64,000 bases of DNA from Paucibacter sp. KCTC 42545 (GTDB taxonomy: Bacteria > Pseudomonadota > Gammaproteobacteria > Burkholderiales > Burkholderiaceae_C): positions 1,302,001-1,366,000 of the forward strand of contig NZ_CP013692.1 in NCBI RefSeq assembly GCF_001477625.1, given 5' to 3'. Position numbers and translations under genes: made by a program. Below, piece by piece: positions 41,891-51,864 of the stretch (position 1 is the stretch's first letter; every line of letters starts with the position of its first letter). The notes beneath the pieces were generated by a model. It ran no database searches, was not told where the DNA came from, and saw nothing but the letters and a program-made list of their open reading frames with translations.

Positions 41891-44730
41891 GTGCTTTGTG
41901 TCTCCCTCACGCTCTCGCCGGGCTGAACCTCGGCGGAGACGCGTACCATCATTACCGCGTTCAGATCCGGCACGCTGGCCGCAGCCTCGGCCAATGCAGC
42001 CAGTCTGGCGTCGTGTTCTTGTTGCAGGCGCTTGCGGCGATGCTCGCGCACAGCAGGCAGCCCGATGCGGCCGATAGCCTGTTGCCTTGCTTCAAAGGCG
42101 TAGTCAGCACGCTCCCGCTCCTCTTGCAGTCGGGTCCGATGCGCCTCCAGCATCTCGGTAAAGATCCGCTCGCCCTGGGCTTTTGCCGCCGTGAGTGCTG
42201 CGTCAAACCATTTAACCGCCTCTTCGGTGCCGCTGACCCCGTGTACGACCACTGTTTCGGTCAGCAGCAAATCCCACACGCGTTTTGCCGTCGGCACAAA
42301 AGCGCGGCCCTCTTCGTTGGTAAAAACGGGCAGGTAACGCTTGCGGTTCAAGCCTTCTGCCGCAAGGCTGATCTCCCAGAGTGACCAGACTCCGCTCACA
42401 GAATCAGGCAGGCCCGTCACCCGAATCACTGGCAAGGGTTGGCCCGCCACAAAGCGGGGCAACTCGCTGATCACTGCGCGTGCGCGCGGGTCTTCCAGCG
42501 TCACCCACTCAATCTCAGGGTTCTCGTCAGCGGTGCGCGCGTCAAAACACACCTGCGCTGCTTCGCTGCCATCCGCCCAAGTCACACGCCACGCCTTGCC
42601 CACCTTGGTTGCTGCGCCGCCGCGTGCGGCCAAGCCAGAGGTGATGGCCCGCTCCAGCCAGAACTGTGCGGGGTGGTCGCGCCATTTGCGGGCATCGTCC
42701 GCTTCAAGCTCGTGCCCGTCCGAGAGCAATTCGCTGCTCTTTTTTGACTCGGCCAAGGTCTCGCGCAACTGCGAGACCACCACATCGCACTCTTGCTCGA
42801 TTGAAGCTGGGTTCTGCAGACCGTGTACGAACAGTTCTTCAAACAAAGGCTCCGCTTCCGCAGAGTCCATCACGTCAGAGGCCTTGTCCACGCCGAACTG
42901 TTGGGCGATCACTTCCAACTTTTCTTCCAACACCTGGCGAACCCGATGCTCCACGGTGTCTTCCAGCACAAAGTTGATGGCGCGCACCACGTGCCGCTGG
43001 CCAATACGGTCGACGCGGCCAATGCGCTGTTCAATGCGCATAGGGTTCCAAGGCATGTCGAAATTGACGATGACGTGGCAGAACTGCAGGTTCAAACCTT
43101 CGCCGCCAGCGTCTGTCGAGATCAGCACGCGCACGTCTTGTGAGAACGCCTTTTGCGCCTTGCTGCGTGCATCCAGATCCATGCCGCCGTTAAGGGTGGC
43201 CACCGAGAAGCCACGGCTTTCCAGGAAATTGGCCAGCATGGCTTGGGTCGGCACAAACTCGGTGAAAAGCAACACCTTCAGGGCCGGATCGTTTTCTTCC
43301 TGTTGCAGTTTGTAGATCAGCTCCAGCAAGGCTTCTGCCTTGGCATCGGTGCCCGAGGCTTCGGTCTCGCGGGCCAGATCGAGCAGCGTTTCCACCTCGG
43401 ACTTTTCCAGCTCCCATCCGGTGGCCTGCATGGCCAAATCGACCTGCGACTGGCCGTCCAGGTCAGCCCAGTCTTCCTCGTTGGTGTTCTCAAACAACGA
43501 GGGCTGTGGCTGCGGCTCCTCCAGCAGTGCCATTCGCTTTTCCAGCGTGGTGCGAATGGCGGCCGTGCTGGACGTCACCAAGCGCTGCATCAGAATCATC
43601 AAGAAGCCGATGTGGCGCTGCTTGGCGGCCATTGCCTGGTTGTAGCCGTGGCGCACATAGTCGGTTACGGCCTCATACAAGCGTTGCTGCGCGTTGTGGC
43701 GTGCCTGCCAAGCCACCGCTTGCAGCCGGGTGACTCGCGGCTTGAACAGTGGCTGACCATCGGCGTTGATCGACAAGCGCTTTTCGGTGCGAATCACAAA
43801 TGGCCGCACGCGATCGCGGTTTACGCTGCTCTCGTCGGGGAAGGCTTCGCGGTCCAGCAACTGCATCAAGCGCAGGAACTGGTCGGTCTTGCCTTGGTGC
43901 GGTGTGGCCGACAGCAGCAGGAGGTAAGGCGACGCTTCGGCCAGCGCTGCCCCCAGCTTGTACCGCGCCACCTGTTCGGTGCTGCCGCCCATGCGGTGGG
44001 CTTCATCGATGATGACCAGATCCCAGGAGGCAGAGATCAGGTCTTCAAAGCGCTCGCGGTTGTAGTTGTTGAGCTGCTCCAGACTCCAGCCACGCCGACT
44101 CTCCATCGGCTTGACCGAATCCAAGGAGCAGATCACCTGGTCGTGCATACGCCACAGGTTGTCTTCGTCCCCTTTGTTGCCGCTACGCCATTGGCGAAAC
44201 GCCGCCAACTCAGAGGGTTCGATGAACTGCAGTTGCTCACCGAAATGCAAACGCATTTCAGCCTGCCACTGGCGCACCAGCCCTTTGGGCGCGACCACCA
44301 GCACGCGCTTTACCCGGCCCCGCAGCTTTAACTCCCGCAGCACCAGCCCGGCTTCGATGGTCTTGCCCAAGCCGACCTCATCGGCCAGCAGGTAGCGGAT
44401 ACGGTCGCGGCTGATGGCGCGATTCAGTGCGTACAACTGGTGCGGTAGAGGCACTACGCTGGACTGGATGGGCGCAAGCAACAAGTTGTCTTCCAGCGCA
44501 TCCAGCAGCTTGGCCGCCGCAGTGGTGTGCAGGATTTCCTCCACCGTCGGGCGAACACTATCGAGCGGCGCAAGGTCTGAGGCACGCGCCCTCACCACCG
44601 CGTCTTTGGCTGGAAGCCAGACCCGGTAGGCACTCTCACCCCACACCTCTTGCCGATCGATGACGCGGCACGACGCAGCCTGCCGCGTCAGCCAGCACCA
44701 ATCGCCAACGTTGAAGCCACCGCCCGCCAC
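41887..44730 (-). CDS. brxHII: BREX SNF2-type helicase BrxHII
   Basis: The product is 947 residues. The SNF2/RapA-like helicase has motif I DEVGLGKTIEAG (GLGKT at 120-124), DEAH in LVIIDEAHRMGG (~240), motif V TDAGGEGLNLQF and motif VI EQRIGRVDRIGQ. A C-terminal coiled coil (~850-910) follows. Type III BREX is defined by this helicase together with BrxF and PglXI. It probably remodels or translocates on DNA during phage exclusion. The start follows the pglXI stop by 2 nt. Confidence 0.9.
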   Translation of the reverse strand: MAGGGFNVGDWCWLTRQAASCRVIDRQEVWGESAYRVWLPAKDAVVRARASDLAPLDSVRPTVEEILHTTAAAKLLDALEDNLLLAPIQSSVVPLPHQLYALNRAISRDRIRYLLADEVGLGKTIEAGLVLRELKLRGRVKRVLVVAPKGLVRQWQAEMRLHFGEQLQFIEPSELAAFRQWRSGNKGDEDNLWRMHDQVICSLDSVKPMESRRGWSLEQLNNYNRERFEDLISASWDLVIIDEAHRMGGSTEQVARYKLGAALAEASPYLLLLSATPHQGKTDQFLRLMQLLDREAFPDESSVNRDRVRPFVIRTEKRLSINADGQPLFKPRVTRLQAVAWQARHNAQQRLYEAVTDYVRHGYNQAMAAKQRHIGFLMILMQRLVTSSTAAIRTTLEKRMALLEEPQPQPSLFENTNEEDWADLDGQSQVDLAMQATGWELEKSEVETLLDLARETEASGTDAKAEALLELIYKLQQEENDPALKVLLFTEFVPTQAMLANFLESRGFSVATLNGGMDLDARSKAQKAFSQDVRVLISTDAGGEGLNLQFCHVIVNFDMPWNPMRIEQRIGRVDRIGQRHVVRAINFVLEDTVEHRVRQVLEEKLEVIAQQFGVDKASDVMDSAEAEPLFEELFVHGLQNPASIEQECDVVVSQLRETLAESKKSSELLSDGHELEADDARKWRDHPAQFWLERAITSGLAARGGAATKVGKAWRVTWADGSEAAQVCFDARTADENPEIEWVTLEDPRARAVISELPRFVAGQPLPVIRVTGLPDSVSGVWSLWEISLAAEGLNRKRYLPVFTNEEGRAFVPTAKRVWDLLLTETVVVHGVSGTEEAVKWFDAALTAAKAQGERIFTEMLEAHRTRLQEERERADYAFEARQQAIGRIGLPAVREHRRKRLQQEHDARLAALAEAAASVPDLNAVMMVRVSAEVQPGESVRETQST

Positions 44731-44732
44731 GC

Positions 44733-47573
44733 TCAGAGCCCGTCCTCTGTGCGGGTCAACGCCATGTCATAGAGGGTGAGCAGCTTTTCGTCTTCCTGCA
44801 GTGCATCGTCTGGTACTTTCTTTGCGATGCTGATGATCGTTGCGTAATCCTTGCTGGCCCACGCGGCACGGAAGCCAGCCCGCAAAGCCTCGAGACGAAA
44901 CTCTTTCAGACGACGCCCGGTAAAGCCGCGATAGTGATCAAACTCTTTAAGTAGGGCCTTCTCTCGCTTCTTCTCCAAATCCTGAGCTTTATTCGGGTCG
45001 GGTACGTACCAGCGGTCATTAGCCTTGGCGATCAATGCAGTATCGGTTTTGTCCAAGTTACGAAGATCTTTATGATTTGAGGACAGATATGCATGGATCT
45101 GACTGGGCACTTCACCAGTGCCGTCGTACTGGATGAAGTTGTCCTCCAGTAAGGCGTTCAATTCAGGTTTGGATTCGTGCTTCTTCCAGCCAGCGCCCAG
45201 TTGACTAATAAAGTCAGTGTGGATTTCTTGATACGTAGAAGGCCGACGCTTTAAGAAATCCGTTAACCAATCGATCGCACTGCGTTCGTCAGAAACAAAC
45301 ATCTCCATTTGCGGCGCAACTGCAACTTGCAATCGCTTTCTGTCGTACTCAGTTACCTGATCGGCCAAAAATATCATTCCATCGCGCTCAATGAAGCGTT
45401 GAACCAATCCAGCTTGAAACTCCTGCGTAGACATTGGGACCTGGACATTGTGGCGGAAGAACCATGCCACCATCCGGTCAAAAATAATCCGAGGGTCTCG
45501 TTCGGAAATGAACTCTAATTGACCATCTTTGACCTTCACTGTTGGCAGGTAGTGCAGGTGAGTTCTGACAAAATCCCAAACTGAATCCTCGCTTCCGCCG
45601 GCCTTGGCGAATCTATCTTCAAGTCCTCCATTTGGTTTGTATGCTGAAATTACTAGATCTTGCTTGACGGAGGTTTTGTTATTTACAGCGTTAAAGCTTC
45701 CCTGCTTCTTATCCAGGGCAGAGACATTGGCGACTACAAACCCTGCCTCCTGCAAAGAAGTTTGAATCGCATTCCACACGGCAGCTTGGCTGTTTGAGAA
45801 TTCGACTGTCATCCAACGTCCGGGCTTAAGTGTGCGAAATGCTTCACCAAAGCAACCAGTCATTAGTCGACGGTAGCTGTCCAATGATTTGGATTGACTG
45901 TTGTTTTCGATAGCCTCAGATTTTGAATTGGTCCGGACCCCAAGCCACCCTTCGGTTAAGAAATTTAGCTCCGAATACATCAGATTCCCTCCGAAAGGTG
46001 GGTCAACAAAGATGTAATCAAGTGAGGCGCTGCCTACGCTTGCCAATGCTCCCATGGAGCCCGTAGAAACTACATTTCCACCTCGAGCAGAAATTAATCG
46101 CTTCATGCGGAACGTCTTATCGACATGCTCGTTCAAAAGCTTAATGGCTGGTATTTCCTTAATGAGCGACGGAACATAAAGAGTTCCGTTCATAGGTCCT
46201 CCACCCGCTCCCAGACTTCCGTTCTGAGAACGGAACCGATACATTAGTGATGCCACCTGTGCTGTGGATGTGAGATTGAATGCGTAGCTCAATGGCCGGG
46301 TTCCTGCTCGGTAGGCGGCAAGAATTTCTAGGTTACGGCGAGTGTAGAAGTGATGTTGCTTGGTTATGCCAACACTCATTGGGTCACTGGTCTTGTCACC
46401 TTTGGGGATGGACTCGGTTGGTACATACCGGGTGACCGGCATTGACTCAATCTTTTCAACGAGGGCTAGGTCTGCCGAATCAGGCCCTTTGGTAAAAAAT
46501 GACTTCCCGACTGAATAGTGAATTAGTGCCGGCCGCCGTTTTACGAAACGCCGCTCTTCGCCAGTCACCGGGTCTAATTGAGTGACAAAGAGGCGGTCTA
46601 GTGCCTTTTTGTTCAAATTTTTTCCGCATGACGGGCAATCGAATACTTCTTTTACTTGGAAGTCACTTTTGTCTACAGCTGAGTCCCAATAGATAATTTC
46701 TGATGCGCACTCTGGGCACGAAAATACATCAGACCACACCGTGTAATTTATCCGACCAATACGACCACTAAGTTGTGGAGTGCTTGATGCGCCGATCTCT
46801 TTAATGGCTAACGATATTTGATTGGCGTCAGGCTGATGCAATGTTTGAAACATCCAGCCGAATTCATCTTCTATTTGGCGCAATACCTTTTTGGCTTTTG
46901 CCTCTTGTAGATCTAAATCCAATGGAGAGTTGTAATTGTGTGAAATGAAGGTTGCTGCTGTCGATAGATCATTCAAAATTGCGTGACGCGCCCCAAGTTT
47001 CGAAAATACTTTCCAGTCAGCACCTTTTTCGTCGCTGACTGGGGCAAGAATATTGCCGTGCTGATCTACTCTGTATCCGAGCGACTCGACTACTGATTTA
47101 TCTCCACACAGCCTAGCAGCGACACCTGTCATCCCTGTGCCAGCAAAGCCATCCAAGACAAAATCACCCGGCACCGTGTAATGCAGGATGTAGCGCATGA
47201 TTGCCTTATGCGGAACTTTTGTGTGATAGCTGTGTGCCGTGTAAATGGGATCGTTTTTTCCCTCGCTCACATCAGCTGTGAACGGCTCCTTGCTATAGCT
47301 TTCAGTTGAGCTGTAAGGGCGTCCAAAATGCTTAACAAAGTCTTCAATGAATGGGTTTGGACACGCGGTGTAATAGGGTGGATCGGATAGTTCCAAAATA
47401 TGCTCGTCAGATCCGATTGAAAACCCATCGAGTTTTCGGAATGTTGGATCTTTGAGCTTTTCTGCGAGTAGGCTTAGATAATGCTCGCGACGGGCCTCGT
47501 CGGTTGGGAAAGTCTTCCCAAGGCATTCCACTGGACCAGATTGGGGCGCGTGGTTTTGAAAAAGATCACTCAT
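44733..47573 (-). CDS. pglXI: BREX adenine methyltransferase PglXI
   Basis: The product is 946 residues. SAM-binding DGFAGTGMTG lies near residue 140 and the catalytic DPPF motif near 524 (VDPPFGGNLMYSEL). A zinc-ribbon pair, CPECASEI and CPSCGKNL, sits between them. BREX methyltransferases mark host DNA so that the system ignores self. The gene is visibly more A+T-rich than brxHII and brxC on its two sides, especially 45300-47500, which suggests replacement of the specificity gene. The frame is intact. Confidence 0.88.
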   Translation of the reverse strand: MSDLFQNHAPQSGPVECLGKTFPTDEARREHYLSLLAEKLKDPTFRKLDGFSIGSDEHILELSDPPYYTACPNPFIEDFVKHFGRPYSSTESYSKEPFTADVSEGKNDPIYTAHSYHTKVPHKAIMRYILHYTVPGDFVLDGFAGTGMTGVAARLCGDKSVVESLGYRVDQHGNILAPVSDEKGADWKVFSKLGARHAILNDLSTAATFISHNYNSPLDLDLQEAKAKKVLRQIEDEFGWMFQTLHQPDANQISLAIKEIGASSTPQLSGRIGRINYTVWSDVFSCPECASEIIYWDSAVDKSDFQVKEVFDCPSCGKNLNKKALDRLFVTQLDPVTGEERRFVKRRPALIHYSVGKSFFTKGPDSADLALVEKIESMPVTRYVPTESIPKGDKTSDPMSVGITKQHHFYTRRNLEILAAYRAGTRPLSYAFNLTSTAQVASLMYRFRSQNGSLGAGGGPMNGTLYVPSLIKEIPAIKLLNEHVDKTFRMKRLISARGGNVVSTGSMGALASVGSASLDYIFVDPPFGGNLMYSELNFLTEGWLGVRTNSKSEAIENNSQSKSLDSYRRLMTGCFGEAFRTLKPGRWMTVEFSNSQAAVWNAIQTSLQEAGFVVANVSALDKKQGSFNAVNNKTSVKQDLVISAYKPNGGLEDRFAKAGGSEDSVWDFVRTHLHYLPTVKVKDGQLEFISERDPRIIFDRMVAWFFRHNVQVPMSTQEFQAGLVQRFIERDGMIFLADQVTEYDRKRLQVAVAPQMEMFVSDERSAIDWLTDFLKRRPSTYQEIHTDFISQLGAGWKKHESKPELNALLEDNFIQYDGTGEVPSQIHAYLSSNHKDLRNLDKTDTALIAKANDRWYVPDPNKAQDLEKKREKALLKEFDHYRGFTGRRLKEFRLEALRAGFRAAWASKDYATIISIAKKVPDDALQEDEKLLTLYDMALTRTEDGL

Positions 47574-47623
47574 CCATTAATTCCTCAAATTCTTCGGTTC
47601 ATCGCCATGCGATCGGAGATTCA

Positions 47624-50600
47624 TCACTCAATGATGAAGCGCAGTTTTTCCGGATCTTCCTTGCCCTTGCAGCGCTCTTTCAGGAAGGCCTCAAAGCGCT
47701 CGCGCACGTCCTTGAGCGTGGCCGGTGAACCACCCAACAGCAGCGCTTGCTTGATCTCGTCTCCTTTGACCACGACTTTTTCCAAACCAACCAGTGCCAT
47801 CTGCACGGCGTTGGAAAACTCGCTGGTGATGGGGTCTGGCAGCGTGCGTGACGACAAGAATGCGTTGATGAGCTTCTTGCTGGCGTCCGGCAACAGGCCA
47901 AGGCTTTCCTGTGTGAAGGGGTCTTCCAAGTTTTCCAGCAGGGTTTGCTGCCAGTTGGCAATGAGCTGATCCAGATCGTCATCCAGCTTATGCAGTGCTT
48001 TGGCGGCGGGGATGCTCAGCTCCAACTGCTCGGCAGAGGGGCGGTATTGGCAGTGCGGGCACACCGCGACGGTGTTCAACGTCGGCTCGTCCAGTGCTGA
48101 GCAGCTTTTGAGGCCGTTCAGCGACTCTTCAAACGTGGTGAGCTGGCTGACGTTCATCATCTCCACACCGGCCAAGACGCGCAGGCCTTGCAGACGCGGG
48201 TCGTTGCGCAGGGTGTTGCGGCTCTTTTCTTCTGACACGCCGAGCCGCGCCTTGGTGTGGCTGGCGATGTAGGCGTTGATGTAGTCCTTCTTGAGCTGGT
48301 TGAGCGTTTGCCGGTACTCGCTGGCGTGTTCCGCCGTGCGGTCTTTACTCAGCTTTTCTTGCATCGCTTTGCGGGCGGCTTCGGCCTGCTTGACCCATTC
48401 GTGCGCAGCAGGCAGCACCATTTCGGCTTGCGACAGGTAGGCTGCCGTGCTGCCCAGCTCCACCACCAGATCGAGCATGCGCTCAACGGCGGCCAGGACC
48501 TCCAGATTCTTTTTCTGCGCTTCGATGTCCTCTTGGGTGACGCGCAGATTCTTCAGCTTGCCGACGGTGTTGTACGGCGACAGGTCTTCGGTGAACTTTT
48601 TGAGCGAATCCAGCCGGGCGTGCCAGTCCTTGGATTCTTCCTCGCGCAGCAGGTTTTGGCCCCAAAAGCCGAGCTTGCCTTGTTGCAGATCCGAGCCCGC
48701 CTTGAGCACGCGTGGCGTCATGACGCTGATGCGGTCTTGCAGTTCACGCACCGATTCCGGGTCGCCCTGCGTGGCCTTTTGCGCCCAGCCGGAGGCCAAG
48801 CCAAAGAACTCGAACAAGGCCTTCAGCACGGCGACATTGATTTCTTTGGGCGCTTCGATGTGTTTGAACTGCTTGAGGTCTTCAAGCGAACGTTCAGCCA
48901 GTTGCACCAGCTTGCCGGAGTCGATCTTGTCGCCGGTGATGGACAGCACCAAGTCACCGGAGTAAACCAAGCCGCTCAGCACGGTGACCAATAGGTCGGG
49001 CTCCAAGCGGTACTTGATGGGCGCAAAGTATTCGACATCCGCAGTGCCCGAGAGCAGTTCGCTGCGGTTGAGCACCTGGCCGTGGCCCTTGTCCTTCAGG
49101 CGCTTCAGCACTTCCTGGGCGTAGCGGGAGCTGGCGGGCTCGATGCGATCGCCGTCCAGCAGTTCCAGTGCATCCAGGATGGCCACGGCGTCTTTGGTGC
49201 GGTTTCCACCGGCCAGGGCACGCAGCGCATTGCCGACCAGTTGCTTGCGGTTGGCTTCAGTAAACAGAACCGAGAACGTGGGGTACTCGGGGGCCAGATC
49301 CACAAAGTGCTGGCTGAGTGCCAGTCCAGAAGTGATGTTGACCACATCGCGGAAGTTGATGCGCTCATCCGGCCCAAGGCGCGCACGGTCGCGCAGGGAG
49401 ATGCCTTTGGACCAGTCTTGCAGGGTCTTGGTTTTGCCCTGGTAGGTCACTTCAAAGGCGGTCATCTGCTTTTCCTGCAGCCATTTACCCATGGCTTTGA
49501 GGAAGTCCTGGGCCTTGGACATGTAGATGGCCTTGGCCCCGCCACTGGCGGTGGAAGCCAGTTCCAGCGCCGCAGCGTAGGAGGACAGGTGGCGCTTGAT
49601 GTCTTCGTCCAGGCCTTTCAGACGGAAAAAGACTTCATCGGACAGGTTGTTGTCTGTGAACTTGCGTTTTTCGAATGGCGGGATGAAGTAGATGTAGAAG
49701 TCCCGCTCGGGCTGGGCCGTGGGCCGGTCGTTCGGCGCACCAAAGAACAGGTAACCGATGCGATCGGCACGGCGCTCCTGCCATTCGATCTGGTACTGCC
49801 AGATCTGAAAACCAGAGACGTAGCTTGGATCGTTCGGATTCTCTCGAACCAGCTGCAGCAGGGCCGCGTAGTAGGCGCGATCAAGTTGGTCGTCATCGAG
49901 GCTACCGGTGCGGTTTTCGATTTGCGCGTCGTAGTCGATGTCTTTTTTCAGGTCGAGGTAGTACTGCTCGGTGTCAGCGGCTTTAGAGATGAACTGGCCG
50001 TTGACGGTTTTGAGCACTTCCCGCAGGACCGTCACGACCTTTGAGAGCAAGTTCTCGGCCGCATCACCGGGCAAGTCAGCAATCGTTGGGTCAAACAAGC
50101 AGAGGGCGTCACGCAACTCTGCTGCGGTGGGGCCGATAGGCACGTGAATGTCGCCGCCGGTGGTCAGGCGATGCACGGCCAGTGCGTTGATGACGCGCAG
50201 CGCCATCCCTTTGTAGGCTGGCCGGGTGAACGACTGCTGCACGCGAGACTCCAGCACATCGGAGACGCGCAGGACTTCCTTGATGTTGGCATCTGGGCGC
50301 AACGCAGAATTCTTCTTGATGGTCTGCCAGTAGCTCTCGTAGCTGATGAGCTCGGGCTTGTCGGTGGGTACTTCCTGGTCCAGTAGCGCCTTCATCGCGG
50401 CTTCGATGGTGGTCAGTGCGCCCCGCTTTTCGGCGAAATGGATCTGCTCAAAGGTTTTGAGGTAGTCCGGGTGAACGGGGAACAGTCGGACGTATTCGTC
50501 CATGCGTTCGTTCATGGAGCCGTAGAACTTGGTGAACGGCGTGAGGTACTCGCGGATCTTGTTTTGCTGATCGGCGCTCTTTTTGAGCAAGCGCGCGGCG

Positions 50601-51376
50601 ACCACAAAGCTGACGTCATTGCGGTCGATCAGAATTTGCGTAAAGCGTTCGTGCACGCGGCGCATGCTGCTGGCCACGTGCTCGAAGCGGGCACTATCAA
50701 AAATGGCTTCCTGCACACCTGCAACAAAGCGGAACTTGAGGTGCTTGGTGACTTCGCCAATCTGGCGCAGGATGGCCAGATCGAGTGCCAGTTCGTGGCC
50801 GCGACGGGAATCGAGGTATTCAAGGAACTCGTCCACCACCAACAGAATGCCTTGGCCCGGGTAGACGTCTTCAAACGCTCCCATCATTTCTTCGAAGGAG
50901 TGCTTGTTGTCCAGCTCCTGGTCGGCCGTGGGGAACGTGTAGGAGACGCCAAGGTTGGCCAGGAACTCTTGCAGCCTGCGGGTGATGATTTGGCGCAGGG
51001 GCATCTCCAGACCACCCACCTCGATACGCAGCACCTTGAACTTGCCCGCGATGGACGCAGCGGCTTCGGCCACCTTCGGATGGCGAAGCATAGGGGCGTA
51101 GGCCGCATCTTCGGCCACCAGCGACAACACCGACATCAGGTGCGACTTACCCGTGCCGTAGTTGCCGACGATCAGCACACCTTTATGGTCAACGGTGTCG
51201 TCGAAGCTGATTTGAGGAATCATGAGCTTGGCGATCCGCTCGGCCATGTCATCGGAAATGACGTAGGTGGTGACGAGCTTCTTGGCCTCATCGGGCCGCC
51301 CGGCGTCGAGCAATTGAATGACCGATTCGATTTGCTCGAACTGGACCAGATCACCGTATTTCATCTTGTTAGCCAT
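47624..51376 (-). CDS. brxC: BREX ATPase BrxC
   Basis: The product is 1250 residues. Walker A GNYGTGKS is at residues 71-78 and Walker B-like GILLVVDEFLEYL near 175. Long helical regions follow, with a CPHCQYRPS zinc knuckle near the C-terminus. The family is the large AAA+ BrxC/PglY/DUF6079 group, essential in BREX. It lies 22 nt after brxF and 50 nt before pglXI. The gene is intact and high-G+C. Confidence 0.9.
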   Translation of the reverse strand: MANKMKYGDLVQFEQIESVIQLLDAGRPDEAKKLVTTYVISDDMAERIAKLMIPQISFDDTVDHKGVLIVGNYGTGKSHLMSVLSLVAEDAAYAPMLRHPKVAEAAASIAGKFKVLRIEVGGLEMPLRQIITRRLQEFLANLGVSYTFPTADQELDNKHSFEEMMGAFEDVYPGQGILLVVDEFLEYLDSRRGHELALDLAILRQIGEVTKHLKFRFVAGVQEAIFDSARFEHVASSMRRVHERFTQILIDRNDVSFVVAARLLKKSADQQNKIREYLTPFTKFYGSMNERMDEYVRLFPVHPDYLKTFEQIHFAEKRGALTTIEAAMKALLDQEVPTDKPELISYESYWQTIKKNSALRPDANIKEVLRVSDVLESRVQQSFTRPAYKGMALRVINALAVHRLTTGGDIHVPIGPTAAELRDALCLFDPTIADLPGDAAENLLSKVVTVLREVLKTVNGQFISKAADTEQYYLDLKKDIDYDAQIENRTGSLDDDQLDRAYYAALLQLVRENPNDPSYVSGFQIWQYQIEWQERRADRIGYLFFGAPNDRPTAQPERDFYIYFIPPFEKRKFTDNNLSDEVFFRLKGLDEDIKRHLSSYAAALELASTASGGAKAIYMSKAQDFLKAMGKWLQEKQMTAFEVTYQGKTKTLQDWSKGISLRDRARLGPDERINFRDVVNITSGLALSQHFVDLAPEYPTFSVLFTEANRKQLVGNALRALAGGNRTKDAVAILDALELLDGDRIEPASSRYAQEVLKRLKDKGHGQVLNRSELLSGTADVEYFAPIKYRLEPDLLVTVLSGLVYSGDLVLSITGDKIDSGKLVQLAERSLEDLKQFKHIEAPKEINVAVLKALFEFFGLASGWAQKATQGDPESVRELQDRISVMTPRVLKAGSDLQQGKLGFWGQNLLREEESKDWHARLDSLKKFTEDLSPYNTVGKLKNLRVTQEDIEAQKKNLEVLAAVERMLDLVVELGSTAAYLSQAEMVLPAAHEWVKQAEAARKAMQEKLSKDRTAEHASEYRQTLNQLKKDYINAYIASHTKARLGVSEEKSRNTLRNDPRLQGLRVLAGVEMMNVSQLTTFEESLNGLKSCSALDEPTLNTVAVCPHCQYRPSAEQLELSIPAAKALHKLDDDLDQLIANWQQTLLENLEDPFTQESLGLLPDASKKLINAFLSSRTLPDPITSEFSNAVQMALVGLEKVVVKGDEIKQALLLGGSPATLKDVRERFEAFLKERCKGKEDPEKLRFIIE

Positions 51377-51398
51377 GTTTTCCTCGTTCCCCTAAGCT

Positions 51399-51854
51399 TT
51401 AAATCTCAAGTGCGACCACGCCATTAGCGTCGTAGTCGCGGTATTCCGGGTGGGTCATCTCGGCGTAATACAGCCGATTCCCGCGCAGTTCGCCGGGCCA
51501 AACGGCCACGACGCGCTTGGAGTGCGCCAGTCGTTTGATCAGATCCAGCGGATTGATCTCCAAGCCACGCTCAAACAACAACTCGATGTTGTCGAGCAGC
51601 AGCACCTCTTCTTTACCCTGCTTGTCAGCGATATCCCGCAGCAGCTGGCCCGCAGAAAAGCCACGCGCTGCGTGCGGCGTAGCCGACAAGCGACGCCCCA
51701 ACTCCAAGTTGACGTTCAGCGGCTGGACACCCAGCTTGGTTCCCAACTCTTGTAGCAACTTGGTTTTGCCACTGCCACGCGGCCCAGCCAGCACGATGAG
51801 TTTTGTGTGCAATTCACCAAGCTGGTCTACGTACCGTTCCAGTTTTGTCAGCAT
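51399..51854 (-). CDS. brxF: BREX small ATPase BrxF
   Basis: The product is 151 residues. Walker A GPRGSGKT lies at residues 24-31 and Walker B EEVLLLDNIE near 87. The size and position immediately before brxC match BrxF, a marker of type III BREX. It begins 10 nt after the brxR stop, so it shares that transcript. Confidence 0.87.
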   Translation of the reverse strand: MLTKLERYVDQLGELHTKLIVLAGPRGSGKTKLLQELGTKLGVQPLNVNLELGRRLSATPHAARGFSAGQLLRDIADKQGKEEVLLLDNIELLFERGLEINPLDLIKRLAHSKRVVAVWPGELRGNRLYYAEMTHPEYRDYDANGVVALEI

Positions 51855-51864
51855 CAGCAGCCCC

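Noticed and set aside
41887..51376. DISARM or a type I restriction system
   Set aside because: The helicase and methyltransferase could suggest these, but PglZ, BrxF, BrxC and BrxA with this order point to type III BREX.
48257..51427. Several antisense frames of 245-329 codons opposite brxC
   Set aside because: brxC is intact with clear ATPase motifs; the antisense frames show no motif.
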